64,000 nt of DNA from Ignisphaera sp. (GTDB taxonomy: Archaea; Thermoproteota; Thermoprotei_A; Sulfolobales; Ignisphaeraceae), in assembly GCA_038735125.1 (NCBI GenBank), contig JAVYNU010000001.1, positions 279,662-343,661 of the forward strand. Reading direction: 5' to 3'. The translations under genes were made by a program, and so were the position numbers. Shown piece after piece: positions 54,263 through 63,385 of this stretch (its first letter is position 1; each line of letters starts with the position of its first letter). The notes under the pieces were generated by a model. It made no database searches. It was not told the origin of the DNA and saw nothing but the letters and a program-made list of their open reading frames with translations.

Positions 54263-54899
54263 CAATTTTATCACTTAATTCGATATAGTCAATTTTTTCT
54301 GCAATCAATTGTGCAAGCTGGATAACTTCTTTCAACATGTTGATCTCTGCAAATAGCTCATCTTCATATTCTTCGGCATGTTTAAGAACCTTTACAAGTT
54401 TTGGTAGTACATTAAATGAAAACTGCTGAAACAATTTTATGTCAGTTTTTGTTAATTTCTCTTTGACACTCATAGTCTTTAATTTATTTAGCCAATACCT
54501 AGGTCTCAAACTTCGTAACTGTATTCTTACTAAAGCTATATCTGGGTCGTCTAGCTCTTCAGACCCTTTGGAAATGCCATTTAATATAGATTCTATGATC
54601 TCAGCATTGTATTTGAATTTATACCAATGCTGGTTCGATGTTTTATATGATGTTTCGATAATTTTATAGTCTCTCTCTAGTGTCTTTAAAAGAAGTGATG
54701 GATTATAAGAAAACCCCATAGTGTTAAGCTTCTCTACGACACTTTTATAGTCAAAATCCCCAAACATATTACTGCCACGCAACTTATTTTCTCTTGCAAC
54801 GGCTATCGCCGCTTTCATAACCAATAGGAATCTCTGACCATAGCGATGATAAGCATCTAGAATAGCAATTCTAAGAGCATCCACACTCATTTGTAGCAC
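54231..54899 (-). CDS. Helical protein of unknown function, possible winged helix
   Basis: 222 residues. The first 95 may form a winged helix (FDYKSVVEKLNTMGFSYNPSLLLKTLERDYKIIETSY, then QHWYKF). The second half is amphipathic helix (LFQQFSFNVLPKLVKVLKHAEEYEDELFAEINMLKE), probably coiled coil. Proteins of this type are conserved in crenarchaea without assigned function. It overlaps the microprotein gene tail to tail. Confidence 0.6.
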   Translation of the reverse strand: MLQMSVDALRIAILDAYHRYGQRFLLVMKAAIAVARENKLRGSNMFGDFDYKSVVEKLNTMGFSYNPSLLLKTLERDYKIIETSYKTSNQHWYKFKYNAEIIESILNGISKGSEELDDPDIALVRIQLRSLRPRYWLNKLKTMSVKEKLTKTDIKLFQQFSFNVLPKLVKVLKHAEEYEDELFAEINMLKEVIQLAQLIAEKIDYIELSDKIAIDSQVVQRM

Positions 54900-55253
54900 T
54901 CATACAATTTTTTCTATCGCAGGCAAAAAAACATAGACAATATAGGTTCTTATGTGTTCACATAAGCACTAATGTAATTATCCTGATCATAAAGTTGTAT
55001 TACTTTATTTTTGACATTCCTAAGTTCTCAAGCTACATGCTACTTAATTACAGCAATTTTCCGAGGACGATATTAGAACCAGAAGATACATTAAAAAGAA
55101 ATAATTAGAAAGGGTTGTATGTACTCATATAAAGTCAGAATCAGTTGGGTAAGTTCATATCATTGTGTTCATCAATACGGGGATAACTCATCATCTAAAT
55201 TTCATCAGCAATTAAAAAGTCTTTAAATTTTTTACTTTAGGTGGTATCATTAA
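54900..55253. other. Intergenic region without recognisable gene
   Basis: No coding frame, RNA or repeat was recognised. It lies between the divergent starts of the 54231-54899 gene (minus) and the DUF211 gene (plus). AT-rich stretches near both ends probably contain their promoters. Confidence 0.35.
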
Positions 55254-55511
55254 ATGGGTTTAGTAAAAATTGTGATGCAGGCTTTTAAGATACTTGATGG
55301 AACAACAATTATTGAAGTAGCTAATCAAGTATTGAAGCTTAATGGTGTTAAGAGTGTTGATATAAAGATCAATGATGTGGATTCCGAGTCTATTCATCTG
55401 ACAATATCTATTGAGGGAATTGACCTAGATTTTGAGAAGATAAGGAATGTGTTAGAGAGTATGAATACTATGGTAAGTAATGTTGATGAAGTTATAATGA
55501 CTAAGGATTGA
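55254..55511 (+). CDS. DUF211-family small protein
   Basis: 85 residues. VKIVMQAFKILDGTTIIEVANQVLKLNGVKSVDIKINDVDSESIHLTISIEG matches the archaeal DUF211 family, a ferredoxin-like alpha/beta fold that forms ring-like oligomers; its function is unknown, with ligand binding proposed. The protein is of normal length. It lies upstream of the TtuA-like gene but with its own likely terminator region between. Confidence 0.82.
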   Translation: MGLVKIVMQAFKILDGTTIIEVANQVLKLNGVKSVDIKINDVDSESIHLTISIEGIDLDFEKIRNVLESMNTMVSNVDEVIMTKD

Positions 55512-55645
55512 AATTCTAGATCTATTACCTAGTCATTATATACAATTCAATAATAGGATTGATCCTAGATATTCACAAGTCCATAAGTATATATAAGCTT
55601 TTCACAGTACTAAACAACTTTTCGTACGGTAGGTGAAGCGCATTA

Positions 55646-56605
55646 ATAAATGTTCTTTGCTCTAAATGCAAAAAGAACAACGCTGTATTCTATCAGATAC
55701 ACACAGGATTAAGATTATGCAAAAACTGTTTTATTGAGGATGTCAAACAGAGGGTCCTAGAACAGATAGGCAGATATCAAATGATATTACCTGAAGATAC
55801 TGTATTAATAGGGATCTCAGGAGGAAAAGATAGTTATGTATTGCTAAGGATATTAGCTGAAATCCATAGTACTTCGAAAATTGTTGGCTTAATGATTGAA
55901 GAAGGCATCCGCGGGTATAACAGAGCTGATGTATTTAGTTTCTTGAAAAAAATATGTAATGAAATTGGTGTTGATTGTTTAATTACTAGTATTAGAAAAG
56001 AACTTGGTTATAGTGTAGACGATTTCAATTCTCTACAATTAGAAAGGTATGATAAACCCAAAATAAGTGCTTGTACATATTGTGGTATTGCAAGGAGAAG
56101 AATTTTAAATGCCTATGCCAGAATGCTAGGTGCAGATAAAGTTGCTACTGGACATAACCTAGATGATGAAGTTCAGACTTATTTGATAAACATATTGAGG
56201 GGTGATATAATGAGACTCGTACAGCTACACCCTCTAAGTGTGACCCACAGTAAATTACTTGTGAAAAGAGTTAAACCACTTCGAACAATATATGAATATG
56301 AGACATCATTCCTAGCATACATAGAGAATTTTAGATTTCAGGAGGTGGAATGTCCATACATTTTGCAGAGACCTACACTAAGATCAAGGGTTCGGGAAAT
56401 GGTTAAAGAATTGGAAAGAAGCTATCCCGATATTCAAATTAGATTTTTGAGATATATAGACAGTGTTTTAGAACCTTTGGTTAAATCAAGCAATGAAAAA
56501 GCTGTGAATTTACCCCTATGTTCCCAATGCGGAGAACCGACATCACCAAGCAGGAATATATGCAAATTCTGTGAATTGATAAATAGCATTGTATCAAATA
56601 AATGA
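55646..56605 (+). CDS. TtuA/Ncs6-like tRNA thiolation protein; start frame broken
   Basis: The intact ATG ORF is 55781-56605 (274 aa), but the same frame is open from 55637 and encodes the family's N-terminal zinc ribbon: CSKCKKNNAV…LCKNCFIED. The PP-loop LIGISGGKDSYVLLRIL, central CTYCGIARR, GHNLDDEVQTYL and C-terminal CSQCGEPTS…CKFC zinc ribbon complete the TtuA/CTU1 layout, the enzyme that 2-thiolates tRNA uridines. No ATG, GTG or TTG lies in frame before the zinc ribbon; an ATG at 55650 is one base out of frame. The ubiquitin-like protein at 31843 could be its sulfur donor. Confidence 0.88.
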   Translation: MNVLCSKCKKNNAVFYQIHTGLRLCKNCFIEDVKQRVLEQIGRYQMILPEDTVLIGISGGKDSYVLLRILAEIHSTSKIVGLMIEEGIRGYNRADVFSFLKKICNEIGVDCLITSIRKELGYSVDDFNSLQLERYDKPKISACTYCGIARRRILNAYARMLGADKVATGHNLDDEVQTYLINILRGDIMRLVQLHPLSVTHSKLLVKRVKPLRTIYEYETSFLAYIENFRFQEVECPYILQRPTLRSRVREMVKELERSYPDIQIRFLRYIDSVLEPLVKSSNEKAVNLPLCSQCGEPTSPSRNICKFCELINSIVSNK

Positions 56606-56735
56606 AGAAATGTAGTGATGCAAGATACAGCGCCTTGGTCAAAACAGTTTAAGGGCTATATTAAGAGATATGACATTATGAATTAAAACATTTAAAATGT
56701 TATCTTCAAATACTATATAGTAGCGGTTGTGTATT

Positions 56736-57722
56736 ATGAGGATTAAAATAGAGGAAGAGATGCCAAAAGCAACCTTTGCCATAACTAATTTGATTGAGGA
56801 CTATTCATTCCAAGGAAGTGAAACACAAGTTGTTTCCAAGGTCACATTTCCTCAATACAAACCATTAAAGGGATATCTAATTATAGCTGTTTCAAGCAAT
56901 GACAAAGTTAATGATATTATAAAATGGAAAGTAACGTTGAATAACATTGCGCTTACACGAGAATTTAGGCCACATATAGATGCAAAAATAGATGAAAGAA
57001 CTTACCAAGCAATATTTGCATATGAAGTCTCAAAAATACTAACATCAACGGATCTAACATTGAAGATAAGCTATGAGGGTAAAGATAAAATAAAAATAGA
57101 TGCTGCATCGCTTATAACACTTCATCAATATGACGATGATGAGGTCTATGTCTTGTGCATAAGTGAAGTTGTTCAATTAAATAACTATGAAATTGTATTA
57201 CCCACTATTAACAATAAAAACTATAGAGAATCAACTATGTATATAGGTATCATAGCTCAAAAACGATCAGTACTGCGTATAGATGCTAACAACGATCACA
57301 ATAACAGTAGTACATTTACATTAAGAGAGGGATTCAATCTAATTGAAGCTAATCTAAATAGATATAGAACATCTGATAAAGTCGTGCTAAAATGTGATGA
57401 TACATCAGCAAGACATTTGTTTAGATGCATAACACATTCCTCAATAATTTATCCAGATTTAGACATAAAACATCAAAGATTAGATAAAAATAACGTAGAT
57501 TTAATAATAAAAAACATAGGGTTCTCAAAAACCGACCACACTGAACTGATCATATTAAAAGGTGGGATACCCACAGAAAAATTCATTATAGGATCTATGG
57601 AGCCAGATGAAGAAAGAAAAATAAGGTTGTTAGTGTCTAATAACATCAGCAAGAGAATGACTATAAGGGTTATATGGAGAAAAGCCTTAAGAACATTTGT
57701 GAAAGACCATCAAATTACTTAG
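56736..57722 (+). CDS. Beta-rich protein of unknown function
   Basis: About 328 residues from ATG 56736 (the frame begins at GTG 56727). The sequence is a series of short strands with no membrane helix or signal peptide (ATFAITNLIEDYSF, LKGYLIIAVSSNDKVND, NKNYRESTMYIGIIAQKRSVLRIDA). The C-terminal 90 residues (VDLIIKNIGFSKTDHTELIIL, PDEERKIRLLVSN) look like a CARDB-like Ig domain. Two or three beta-sandwich domains are likely. I do not recognise the family. Confidence 0.6.
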   Translation: MRIKIEEEMPKATFAITNLIEDYSFQGSETQVVSKVTFPQYKPLKGYLIIAVSSNDKVNDIIKWKVTLNNIALTREFRPHIDAKIDERTYQAIFAYEVSKILTSTDLTLKISYEGKDKIKIDAASLITLHQYDDDEVYVLCISEVVQLNNYEIVLPTINNKNYRESTMYIGIIAQKRSVLRIDANNDHNNSSTFTLREGFNLIEANLNRYRTSDKVVLKCDDTSARHLFRCITHSSIIYPDLDIKHQRLDKNNVDLIIKNIGFSKTDHTELIILKGGIPTEKFIIGSMEPDEERKIRLLVSNNISKRMTIRVIWRKALRTFVKDHQIT

Positions 57723-57732
57723 TGATGTCCCT

Positions 57733-57877
57733 TTATAATTTCAATTCTCCTCCTTTTACCCACCTAATTGCCTTTATTTTATTAATCTTTTTAGTATTCT
57801 TCAATACCCCTGACCCTCTATGGCATACCCCACAACAGCTACGCTTCTTGGCTTTTTCAGTTTTATTAATTGATCAT
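57733..57877 (-). other. Putative small basic Cys-containing ORF directly after eL13, start out of frame
   Basis: In the same frame as eL13 and immediately after its TGA lie 46 sense codons (KAKKRSCCGVCHRG, IKAIRWVKGGELKL) to a TAA at 57733-57735. An ATG overlaps the eL13 stop (ATGA at 57877) but is one base out of frame with this peptide; skipping one A gives M-SINKTEKAKKR. It is highly basic and has CCxxCH, like small ribosome-associated zinc proteins. It may be a frame-broken gene, a read-through tail of eL13, or chance. Confidence 0.35.
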
Positions 57878-58185
57878 TGTTGAGCAGTTGTAGCTATAAC
57901 TATTCTTGCCGGCTTAGCCTTCTTTGCATCAACAAGTTCCTTTACTTGTTCTAGAAACCTCTTAAGATTTTCAACATTCTCTTTATGAGCGCTTCTTCTT
58001 CTTAGATCTATGGGGATATTAAGTTGTCTAGCTATTTTGTAATTTAATCCAGCTTCTTTTAATTCCCCTAGACTGTATCCTCTCCCAATCTTGAATCCAA
58101 GTTCAATTCCTCTGAACGCCACCAATGATACTCTTTTAACCTTTGGCGGTGGAACCTCAATCGTAACGCAACATTCTGTAGCCAT
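57874..58185 (-). CDS. rpl13e: Large-subunit ribosomal protein eL13
   Basis: 103 residues. [45 protein letters not shown] is the conserved eL13 core. The N-terminal segment carries [13 protein letters not shown] and the C-terminus is basic then polar ([14 protein letters not shown]). It is followed by the in-frame basic ORF described above and preceded by the Hjc gene on the same strand. Confidence 0.93.
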   Translation of the reverse strand: MATECCVTIEVPPPKVKRVSLVAFRGIELGFKIGRGYSLGELKEAGLNYKIARQLNIPIDLRRRSAHKENVENLKRFLEQVKELVDAKKAKPARIVIATTAQQ

Positions 58186-58232
58186 GTATTTAGACCCCTT
58201 TTCTGAAACATCATCACTATATTACGTGGGAT

Positions 58233-58721
58233 TTATAAGCTATTCTCAGACATAGATCTTGGGTTTATGAATTTGTCCAATCCTATGGAGAACTTTCTTG
58301 AGAGGTATGTAAAGAGTTCTTCAGCGCTTTCTATAACCTCCTTTCCAATTCTAATATTTTTATTTGATGCAGTTTCGCCTGCTAAAATTTTATTTAGTTC
58401 TATGACCTTCCATGTCTTTAATGAGTCTATTTTTATTGCAAGTAAGGGTTCTCCACCAGCTCTTCTAGCAAATTCAATGATTTTAAGAACTTGCTTAGCC
58501 TCTATATAAATTGTTTTCAATTCCTTTCGTCTTTTAACCTCGAAAACGAATATCTTGGAATCTTTTAATGCGACTAGATCTGGGTATATCCCCCTCTTTA
58601 TTTTGGCTCCACTAGCAGGCCCTCTAATAACAGCGAAACCCATTTTCCACAACTTCCTGACTAGTTCATGCTCTGCGCTGATTCCACTACTCTTAATTCT
58701 TTTTACACTGGCATCAGACAT
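58233..58721 (-). CDS. hjc: Holliday junction resolvase Hjc
   Basis: 162 residues. The nuclease core is visible: SAEHELVRKLWKMGFAVIRGPASG (Glu and loop), GIYPDLVALKDSKIFVFEVKRRKE with the P-D and E-V-K catalytic triad of the archaeal resolvase family, and a Lys/Gln helix (EAKQVLKIIEF). The C-terminal 40 residues extend beyond the core. It is placed between eL13 and the PIN-ATPase gene on the same strand with short gaps. Confidence 0.93.
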   Translation of the reverse strand: MSDASVKRIKSSGISAEHELVRKLWKMGFAVIRGPASGAKIKRGIYPDLVALKDSKIFVFEVKRRKELKTIYIEAKQVLKIIEFARRAGGEPLLAIKIDSLKTWKVIELNKILAGETASNKNIRIGKEVIESAEELFTYLSRKFSIGLDKFINPRSMSENSL

Positions 58722-58743
58722 GGTGATAACTCTATGCGCTTGT

Positions 58744-60297
58744 TTATGAGAGCTTTAAGTCTATTTCAAAACCCATTTTATCTAACTTCTTCCTTATTTT
58801 TCTCAGTATTTTTAAAGTGTTGGAGTTGTAAAATGTTCTAGGTATAGAAACTGTAATTGTCTTGCCACTTATATCAACATTGGCATAAGGCATAAGCCTT
58901 CTCACAACATTTAAAGCCCTTTCAGCAACTATTTCGCCATGTATTTTCCTGACAGGAACCACAACTGTTTGCTCTCCAAACACATATATCTCGTATTCTA
59001 GCTCATTTGTTAGAAAGTCTCTAACCTCGACAACAGGTCTTGCAAGATCTGCCTCCCTTAAGCCTGTTGGTAACCTCACTGTAAGTGCTAGTTCGTATAC
59101 CTTTGAGACCCTGCCTCTATCTATAAATATTACAGTGTCTATTATACTTGGTATCATACCTATATCAACACGTCTAATAAATCTCTGTATAGCATCTATT
59201 GGCGATGTTGCATGAACAACCCCTATCATACCTATCCCCGCCAATCGCAGATCTGTGTATATAGCAAAGTCCTCGTCATCCCTCATCTCATCGAAAACCG
59301 TGTAGTCTGATCTGCTTAGCAAAAGTATATCATGAAGATCTTTCGAAGAAGCATAATGCTTTGAATATTGTGCTACAGTTGACGGTAACCTCATGTCTCT
59401 CGGAGATTCAATTGTTTTCACAATCTTTCCCATCCTAGCATAGTACTCTGCTAGGGCTTGTGCAAAGGTTGTTTTTCCCATACCAGGCGCTCCTGCAATT
59501 AATATCCCCTCTGCCTTTTCATTTAACCTCTTAACAAGCTTCTCAGGCAAGTTGTAGTCCTCCAGCCTCAGCTTTACAATAGGCTTAGTAATTGTGATCT
59601 CATATGTCAATGATACAGGCGGAGCTACAATCACTATTCTATAATCCTTTAACTGAATCAGCATTAGACCTTGACGCTCAGCCTCAATAATACCCTCTCC
59701 ACTCCTAGCCCTCCTAACTATATCCTCAATAAGCATCTCAGCCTCAGCCTTAGTTACAGACAAATCATTAACTGGAATAAGTTTCCAGTCACCAGGTCTT
59801 CCCTTCTTAGCCATGATAGGTGCTCCCTCCTTTATATGCAGACTCAATGTTTCTTCATCCATATATTTTTCAAACCACAATTCCTCACCATCTTTCTCTT
59901 CAACAAACAGCACATCTATACCCATCGCTTTACAAACCAGTTGTTGCAAAGAGTCCTTGGTAATAACTTTGCCGCCTAGCTTTTTCGCCAAATCCCTTAC
60001 AATACCATTTACAATATCTATACTAAGTTCCTTTATCTCTCTAAACCCTCCCTCAACAACCTCTACAACTATACCTATCTCCTCCATATCATAATTCCTC
60101 ACCTCCGCCAACTCCTGCAAGCCAATATATCCAATAGCACTACCGTCTCTGGCCATAGCCTCAAAATATGCTATAAGCTCTTTGGGTATAACAATCCTTC
60201 CTTTGACTAAACCTCTCTTCACTATTTTAGACAAACTCCTCGCAATAACAACTGATACATCAGGAATATACACATCCTCAAAGGCTATTTTGACCAT
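58744..60297 (-). CDS. PIN domain-PilT-like ATPase-KH domain protein
   Basis: 517 residues. An N-terminal PIN domain (YIPDVSVVIARSLSKI, GLQELAEV, GGKVITKDSLQQLV) is followed by a secretion-type ATPase domain from about residue 225, with GILIAGAPGMGKTTFAQALAEYY (Walker A), YTVFDEMRDDEDF (Walker B region) and GMIGVVHATSPIDAIQRF (His box), and a C-terminal KH domain (MPYANVDISGKTITVSIPRTF). This architecture is conserved in archaea; the combination of RNase-like and RNA-binding modules with an ATPase suggests RNA processing. It lies upstream of hjc on the same strand. Confidence 0.9.
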   Translation of the reverse strand: MVKIAFEDVYIPDVSVVIARSLSKIVKRGLVKGRIVIPKELIAYFEAMARDGSAIGYIGLQELAEVRNYDMEEIGIVVEVVEGGFREIKELSIDIVNGIVRDLAKKLGGKVITKDSLQQLVCKAMGIDVLFVEEKDGEELWFEKYMDEETLSLHIKEGAPIMAKKGRPGDWKLIPVNDLSVTKAEAEMLIEDIVRRARSGEGIIEAERQGLMLIQLKDYRIVIVAPPVSLTYEITITKPIVKLRLEDYNLPEKLVKRLNEKAEGILIAGAPGMGKTTFAQALAEYYARMGKIVKTIESPRDMRLPSTVAQYSKHYASSKDLHDILLLSRSDYTVFDEMRDDEDFAIYTDLRLAGIGMIGVVHATSPIDAIQRFIRRVDIGMIPSIIDTVIFIDRGRVSKVYELALTVRLPTGLREADLARPVVEVRDFLTNELEYEIYVFGEQTVVVPVRKIHGEIVAERALNVVRRLMPYANVDISGKTITVSIPRTFYNSNTLKILRKIRKKLDKMGFEIDLKLS

Positions 60298-60496
60298 GTT
60301 TCGTAAACCACATGCAATTCCATGGCAATTACTCTATATCGTTTATACAAAATCTTTTAAAGGCTTAAAAATTGATAGTATAAATTCAAGTAACCTAACA
60401 TTTAACGCCAAATCATAATGAGATTCTCCATTATTCCGATATAACCCAGCAATCCCTACTACACATTATATTTGATAAATTGGTGTTAATATGCTA

Positions 60497-61073
60497 TTAA
60501 ATGTTGAAGCCTAGATTTCTTAGCCTTTCATATATGTGTTGCGCTTCATCTTCAAAAACCTCAATGGCATTCTTCATTTTATTTTTATCGATCTTTATCT
60601 CATTTCTTTTGATAAGATCAACTACTAGAGATAGCTTAGCAAGATCTTGATTCGAGCCTCTTCTTGCTTTCAGCACAATCCAACACTCTTTTGATAAGCA
60701 TGAAACTCTTTCGCCACCTATCTCATATTCTTGCCGACACAGCTCTATCAATTCTTGTGGTATATAAAAATCCATAACATTTTCAAAAAGCTCGATAACC
60801 ACTTCTTCATCATTTACAGGCATAGCTATTGATGGTGTTCCAAGTATTGTAACGCCTGTGCTCCAACCCCTATTTTTAGCTATGTCATATATTTTATCTG
60901 CTTCTACTAATGGGCTCATAGAAGTTACGAATAAGTCTATGTCTCCCTCAAATGATTTGTTTCCAAGCTCGATGTTTAAACATGTATCTCCAATTATAAT
61001 CCCTTCTATACCCTCCTTGGCTAGCTCCTTAACAGCCTTTGCAATATGCTTTAGTGTATATTGCGTAAGCCAT
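60497..61073 (-). CDS. Archaeal nucleotidyltransferase-fold protein; start frame broken
   Basis: The intact ATG ORF is 60919-60497 (140 aa), but the frame continues upstream to the eL40 stop and encodes the expected N-terminus: HIAKAVKELAKEGIEGIIIGD, NKSFEGDIDLFVTS, i.e. the G-D/S and D-I-D-L motif of DNA polymerase beta-type nucleotidyltransferases. No ATG, GTG or TTG is in frame there; ATG 61073 (MAYAIYT) would join after removal of one A near 61051. It is predicted to transfer a nucleotide to an unknown acceptor. It is directly downstream of eL40. Confidence 0.72.
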
Positions 61074-61081
61074 CCCCAAAG

Positions 61082-61249
61082 CTACTTCTTCATAGCGACC
61101 TGCTTCCTCTTAAATCTAAGGTTAGTGCTTCTACATCTTCTGCATCTAGTTGCTGTTGGCGGGTTCAAAGCACCGCACTTTCGACATACCTTCTTGTTTA
61201 AAATCCTTGCTTCAACAATCTTCATCAGCTCTGGATCTGTAACAGGCAT
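61082..61249 (-). CDS. rpl40e: Large-subunit ribosomal protein eL40
   Basis: 55 residues from ATG 61249. The conserved zinc ribbon [19 protein letters not shown] is present, with the basic C-terminus [12 protein letters not shown]. This is the normal archaeal size, without ubiquitin fusion. It is divergent from the KH-domain gene at 61379. The next gene downstream, a nucleotidyltransferase, begins in the 9 bp after the stop. Confidence 0.96.
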   Translation of the reverse strand: MPVTDPELMKIVEARILNKKVCRKCGALNPPTATRCRRCRSTNLRFKRKQVAMKK

Positions 61250-61378
61250 TTTATATACACTCTCTTACAATTGTCTAGGGATATTTCATATAAGCTCTAA
61301 AATGTTTTAAATTTATAAGCTAAACGTCCAGCACATTACATAGGAGTAAACACCAAACATTTACAGCATTTTAATTGA

Positions 61379-61900
61379 GTGAGTAAAACGATGAGAATAC
61401 CCCTCGACACAATATGCGTTAAAAGTGGTGTTTTATGCCCTAGATGTAGAAGACTGGTAGACAGCGGTACCTATACTCAAAGAGAAGTAGAGATAATGAA
61501 GCATTTGCTTGAGCTAGAAGAACGGGATCCAAACTATAAATTCCTCAAAGACACTACATACGTAAAGAGTTATGAGACGAATTCCATGATAATAACAATA
61601 TTGGAAGCAGATGATTTAATACCACAATCAATGTTGGTAAAGCTTGGAAAAACACTAAGTGAAAAAATTGGGATGAAAGTACGAGTAATAAGAAAGGCTG
61701 ATCCAAAAACCCTAATAGCTCAAATAATAGCACCAGCAAGAATGCATGGGGTTAACAGTGTCTGGACACCTGATGGAGATGTCCAGCATATCATTAGAAT
61801 ATCGAGATACGACGCAAGATTTTTACCTTTGGAGGTTAAAGAATTAGAGCAACTTCTTGCAACAATATTTCATGAAAACTATAGAATCAAAATATTCTAA
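61379..61900 (+). CDS. NusA-like KH-domain protein with N-terminal zinc knuckle
   Basis: 173 residues (GTG 61379; ATG 61391 also possible). The N-terminus has VKSGVLCPRCRRLVDSG, half a zinc ribbon, followed by a helical linker and a KH-type alpha/beta region (KIGMKVRVIRKADPKTLIAQIIAPA). Proteins of this kind are annotated in archaea as transcription elongation factor NusA-related; direct evidence is lacking. Divergent from eL40, it fits a ribosome or transcription context. Confidence 0.75.
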   Translation: MSKTMRIPLDTICVKSGVLCPRCRRLVDSGTYTQREVEIMKHLLELEERDPNYKFLKDTTYVKSYETNSMIITILEADDLIPQSMLVKLGKTLSEKIGMKVRVIRKADPKTLIAQIIAPARMHGVNSVWTPDGDVQHIIRISRYDARFLPLEVKELEQLLATIFHENYRIKIF

Positions 61901-62071
61901 ATACCTTGAAAAATCTTAAGGTCAAACACAAAACTCTGTTACATGAAAATACATTTAAACGAGCCATTCAAACAATATAACACACAACGTAGTAATTATT
62001 TAGAGATAACAATTCATTGTTTACAGTCTTTCTAGAATGAGATAGAAGCTTTCCAACCTAATGTTATTTGA

Positions 62072-62145
<74 letters not shown>

Positions 62146-62527
62146 TTCACCTTAAACTGATATTGGTTATGGTATTTAAATGTTTTTGAGTATAAACATC
62201 TCATTGTAATAAAATAAAAGTTATTGGCTTGCATAGCATAGTGACTTATGAGAGATTGTTGATCCTTCAAATTATTTATCGATTATGTGTGGACTGATGC
62301 TTCTTTCAAACTGATTCAACTTTTTATTTAGAGTTTATTGCTAGTTAAATGAGTGTATCGAAAATATCGTCTAGTAAGATTCTAGAGATAGATGATACTC
62401 TCTAGACGTATTCAAAGGAATATAATAAGACTTGAGCCAGTTTTATTCAGATCAGGCCGACATCATCATGACTCAGTATGGAGTGAAGTCATCACTATCG
62501 CAATGTGTATGTTAATGCATCTTAATA
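62146..62527. other. Intergenic region without recognisable gene
   Basis: This lies between tRNA-Thr and dph5. A C-box-like ATGATGA on the minus strand near 62468 is followed by CTGA, but the C'/D boxes of a C/D guide RNA are missing, so I do not call one. An imperfect repeat around TCTAGAGA…TCTCTAGA (62380-62407) is present. No ORF is convincing. Confidence 0.35.
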
Positions 62528-63385
62528 CTAATTACAATTAGCTTCTTTAAATAGTGATTTGGTTATATTGTTTAGATCTTTTTCGTTTAATGCTGGCTTA
62601 TATAACTCTTTATTGCTTAGCATTTTTAAACACTCTTCTTCAATTGGGTGAAGACTTTTCGCAGGTATTATAAGTGTGTATAATGTATTTTCAGTGAACT
62701 CTTTCTTGATAACCTCCTCCATTTTTAGCACTACTATTCTTTGTCTGTTGCTTAGCGCATCCGCTATTACTATTACAATATCATTATTTGATAAAATATC
62801 TTCCCCTTGCCTCTTCTGAATATCTATAAGCGTTTTTACCGCCTCATTGGGCTTCATATAATATCCCTGCTCCACATCAACTTCTAATAAGAATAGTGTA
62901 TGCAGGTTTTGACTGCGATTATTCTTTAAAACAATAAGTGGATACTCATATACTATACCATTTTTGCTACTCACAATAGTAGCTATTTTTCCAAATCTAT
63001 ATGCTTGTAAACATGATATTGAAATCGCTGTGTTGAATATTGATGTTGCGGGGGATACGTCAATTTCAACACCTTTTTTAAGTGCCTCAACAACTATAGT
63101 ATGATGAGTTGTTGCAATTAATGGATCTCCAATTACAGCTATACATACATCTCTTCTTGAAGACTCTCCTAAAATAGAATCTATAGCCTTACCTTCTAAC
63201 ATATCTCTCTTGGCAACAACAACCTCTTTTTTCATATCTAATAAAAGCTTTATTAAAATTCCTATGTGTGGAAACCATACACTTGTATAAGAATCCACAA
63301 TTATTTTATCACACATCAATAGTTTCTTTAAGTTGCCTAGTGGTATGAAATCGATTGATAGGCCTAAGCCAATAAGCCGAAGCAT
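62528..63385 (-). CDS. dph5: Diphthine synthase
   Basis: 285 residues. The tetrapyrrole-methylase fold motifs are clear: LRLIGLGLSIDFIPLGNLK, VDSYTSVW, VCIAVIGDPLIATTHHTIVVEALKKG, SATSIFNTAIS-like PATSIFNTAIS and a C-terminal domain. It methylates the modified histidine of EF2 in diphthamide synthesis. It is translationally coupled to the upstream HD-domain gene, whose stop shares a base with its start. Confidence 0.95.
   Translation of the reverse strand: MLRLIGLGLSIDFIPLGNLKKLLMCDKIIVDSYTSVWFPHIGILIKLLLDMKKEVVVAKRDMLEGKAIDSILGESSRRDVCIAVIGDPLIATTHHTIVVEALKKGVEIDVSPATSIFNTAISISCLQAYRFGKIATIVSSKNGIVYEYPLIVLKNNRSQNLHTLFLLEVDVEQGYYMKPNEAVKTLIDIQKRQGEDILSNNDIVIVIADALSNRQRIVVLKMEEVIKKEFTENTLYTLIIPAKSLHPIEEECLKMLSNKELYKPALNEKDLNNITKSLFKEANCN

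Noticed and set aside
57674..57883. 69-residue plus-strand ORF after the gene ending at 57722
   Set aside because: It overlaps that gene's end and is antisense to the eL13 downstream region; the minus strand has the better coding signal.
62440..62480. C/D box guide RNA on the minus strand
   Set aside because: A C-box (ATGATGA) and one CTGA are present, but C' and D boxes with proper spacing are not.
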